The notes beneath the pieces were generated by a model. That model was not told the origin of the DNA. It saw nothing but the letters and a program-made list of their open reading frames with translations, and did no database searches. This document shows positions 24,186-25,523 of a stretch of 25,523 bases of DNA, one piece after another. This DNA is from an uncultured Dorea sp. (GTDB taxonomy: Bacteria; Bacillota; Clostridia; Lachnospirales; Lachnospiraceae). The DNA lies in assembly GCF_934294775.1 (NCBI RefSeq), contig NZ_CAKRAH010000039.1, positions 1 through 25,523 on the forward strand. Reading direction: 5' to 3'. The position numbers were made by a program, and so were the translations under genes. How positions within the stretch are numbered: position 1 is the first letter of the stretch; each line of letters begins with the position of its first letter.

Positions 24186-25476
24186 AACAATTTTCCCAGT
24201 GAATGGATTAAAAGGAGAAGTAACGATACCGGGAGATAAATCCATCTCCCACCGTTCTATTATGTTAGGTTCCATCGCACTTGGAACCACTGAGATCACA
24301 CATTTTCTGGAAGGCGCTGACTGTCTGTCTACGATCGGCTGTTTCCGCAAGATGGGCGTAGAGATTGAACGGAAGCCTTCCAGCATCCTGGTACACGGAA
24401 AAGGACTCCGTGGACTTCGTGCACCAAACGAAACTTTAAATGTAGGGAACAGCGGAACAACTACAAGGCTGATCTCCGGTATTCTTTCCGGTCAGAGTTT
24501 CCCTACCGTATTATCAGGGGATGCTTCCCTGAATTCCAGGCCGATGAAGCGTATCATGACACCGCTTAACAGTATGGGGGCAAACATCACAAGTCTGAAT
24601 GACAACGGATGTGCCCCTCTTTGTATTGAACCTGGTAAACTTCACGGAATCCACTACCAGTCACCGGTTGCCTCTGCCCAGGTAAAATCTGCAGTGCTTC
24701 TCGCAGGACTGTATGCAGATGGCCCGACTTCGGTTACGGAACCGGCCTTATCAAGGAATCACACCGAACTGATGTTACAGGGATTTGGTGCCTATGTCGC
24801 TACCGACCTGCACGCCGACGGAACTGCAACCGCACACGTAGAACCTTGTGAAGAGCTCTACGGCCAGCAGATCTGTGTTCCTGGAGACATCTCTTCTGCT
24901 GCTTACTTTATTGCAGCCGCGCTTTTAGTTCCTGGTTCGGAATTATTAGTAAAAAATGTCGGAACCAACTTCACACGTGCCGGTTTCTTAAAGGTCTGCA
25001 AAGCTATGGGTGCCGACATCGAAACTATAAATCAGTCATTTGAAGGCGGGGAAGGCCGTGCCGATCTTCTGGTACGCTTCAGCCAGTTAAAGGGAACTAC
25101 CGTAGAAGGTGATATCATCCCGACTCTGATTGATGAGATCCCGATGATCGCTGTTATGGCTGCTTTTGCGGAAGGTACAACTGTTATTAAAGATGCTGCC
25201 GAATTAAAGGTAAAAGAAACGAACCGTATTGATACCGTCACAGCCGGATTAAAGGCTATGGGAGCAGATATCACTCCGACAGAGGACGGAATGATCATTG
25301 AAGGAACCGGCCACTTATCCGGCGCTTCTATCCAGAGTTTCCTGGATCATCGTATTGCGATGGCGTTTTCAATTGCAGGCCTTGTGGCTGATGGGGAGAC
25401 GGAGATTGTGGATAGTCAGTGCGTGGATGTCTCTTATCCGGAATTTTTTGATACCTTAGATAGTATTGCTGTTTAA
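24175..25476 (+). CDS. aroA: 3-phosphoshikimate 1-carboxyvinyltransferase (EPSP synthase)
   Basis: EPSP synthase (433 aa) joins shikimate 3-phosphate and phosphoenolpyruvate, the sixth step of the shikimate pathway. Key residues are present: GDKSISHR with Lys22 (20-27), the NSGTTTR loop (92-98), SAQVK (167-171) and the C-terminal DHRIAMAF. The set GDKS, SAQVK, RNHTE (194-198) and NFTR (265-268) fits the motif definition of class II enzymes, the group to which many Gram-positive forms belong. I place the start at the ATG at 24175, overlapping tyrA by 11 nt; an in-frame TTG 6 nt earlier is possible because the only upstream purine stretch is a weak AGG. Translation is probably coupled to tyrA. 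The gene is complete. Confidence 0.97.
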   Translation: MSVRTIFPVNGLKGEVTIPGDKSISHRSIMLGSIALGTTEITHFLEGADCLSTIGCFRKMGVEIERKPSSILVHGKGLRGLRAPNETLNVGNSGTTTRLISGILSGQSFPTVLSGDASLNSRPMKRIMTPLNSMGANITSLNDNGCAPLCIEPGKLHGIHYQSPVASAQVKSAVLLAGLYADGPTSVTEPALSRNHTELMLQGFGAYVATDLHADGTATAHVEPCEELYGQQICVPGDISSAAYFIAAALLVPGSELLVKNVGTNFTRAGFLKVCKAMGADIETINQSFEGGEGRADLLVRFSQLKGTTVEGDIIPTLIDEIPMIAVMAAFAEGTTVIKDAAELKVKETNRIDTVTAGLKAMGADITPTEDGMIIEGTGHLSGASIQSFLDHRIAMAFSIAGLVADGETEIVDSQCVDVSYPEFFDTLDSIAV

Positions 25477-25523
25477 TACACTGTTTCATTGTGGCATCCC
25501 GGTCCATGAGAAAGCGCTGGTAT
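25477..25523. other. Right edge after aroA
   Basis: The last 47 nt hold no recognisable gene or terminator, so the operon may continue beyond the window. Confidence 0.4.

Noticed and set aside
1..25523. CRISPR array, tRNA, rRNA, insertion sequence or prophage
   Set aside because: I saw no regularly spaced repeats, cloverleaf sequences, ribosomal RNA motifs, transposase or integrase coding.

Overview
The window looks like chromosomal core DNA from a low-to-moderate GC Firmicute, most likely Clostridia of the Lachnospiraceae type. This is inferred from the strong AAGGAGG-type ribosome binding sites, the T-box leader in front of leuS, the RCK/TrkH-type potassium system, the EF-G-2-like paralogue and the CPBP, YkgJ and LOG family accessory proteins. 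Coding density is high and codon use looks uniform. I see no rRNA, tRNA, CRISPR array, phage gene, transposase or other clear sign of transfer.

Layout from left to right. (1) pyrG (CTP synthase) on the + strand converges on a minus-strand operon sbcD-sbcC-glf: the two subunits of the SbcCD nuclease followed, 3 nt later, by UDP-galactopyranose mutase. (2) A divergent promoter region (about 7000-7240) serves sbcD and a + strand YkgJ-type cysteine-cluster protein. That gene converges on a minus-strand pair: CPBP membrane protease-like protein, then LOG-family phosphoribohydrolase. (3) leuS (minus) has a complete regulatory unit: promoter, T-box leader with a CUC (Leu) specifier, antiterminator/terminator and downstream terminator. 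(4) Two monocistronic + strand genes follow: a 140-residue P-loop protein of unknown role and a membrane-anchored CapA/PGA_cap protein, each with its own promoter and followed by a terminator. (5) A minus-strand cluster trkA-trkH-(547-residue membrane protein)-AEC transporter probably forms a membrane transport operon. Its last two genes overlap. (6) An EF-G-like GTPase (minus) with altered G-domain motifs has its own promoter and terminator. (7) A + strand operon tyrA-aroA (prephenate dehydrogenase and EPSP synthase, overlapping) supplies aromatic amino acid biosynthesis and runs toward the right edge.

How the genes relate: most units are independent housekeeping functions (CTP supply, double-strand break end processing, Leu-tRNA charging, potassium uptake, shikimate/tyrosine pathway). 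I found no clear new multi-gene system. The points most worth a second look are the uncharacterised 547-residue protein inside the potassium/AEC operon; the EF-G paralogue with Tyr in place of the switch II His and a degenerate G4 motif; a 27-nt sequence with inverted-repeat ends that occurs at two distant intergenic sites (24 of 27 positions identical); operator-like repeats upstream of the CPBP gene; and a palindrome in the sbcD leader. Functional names come from motif recognition, not from database searches.
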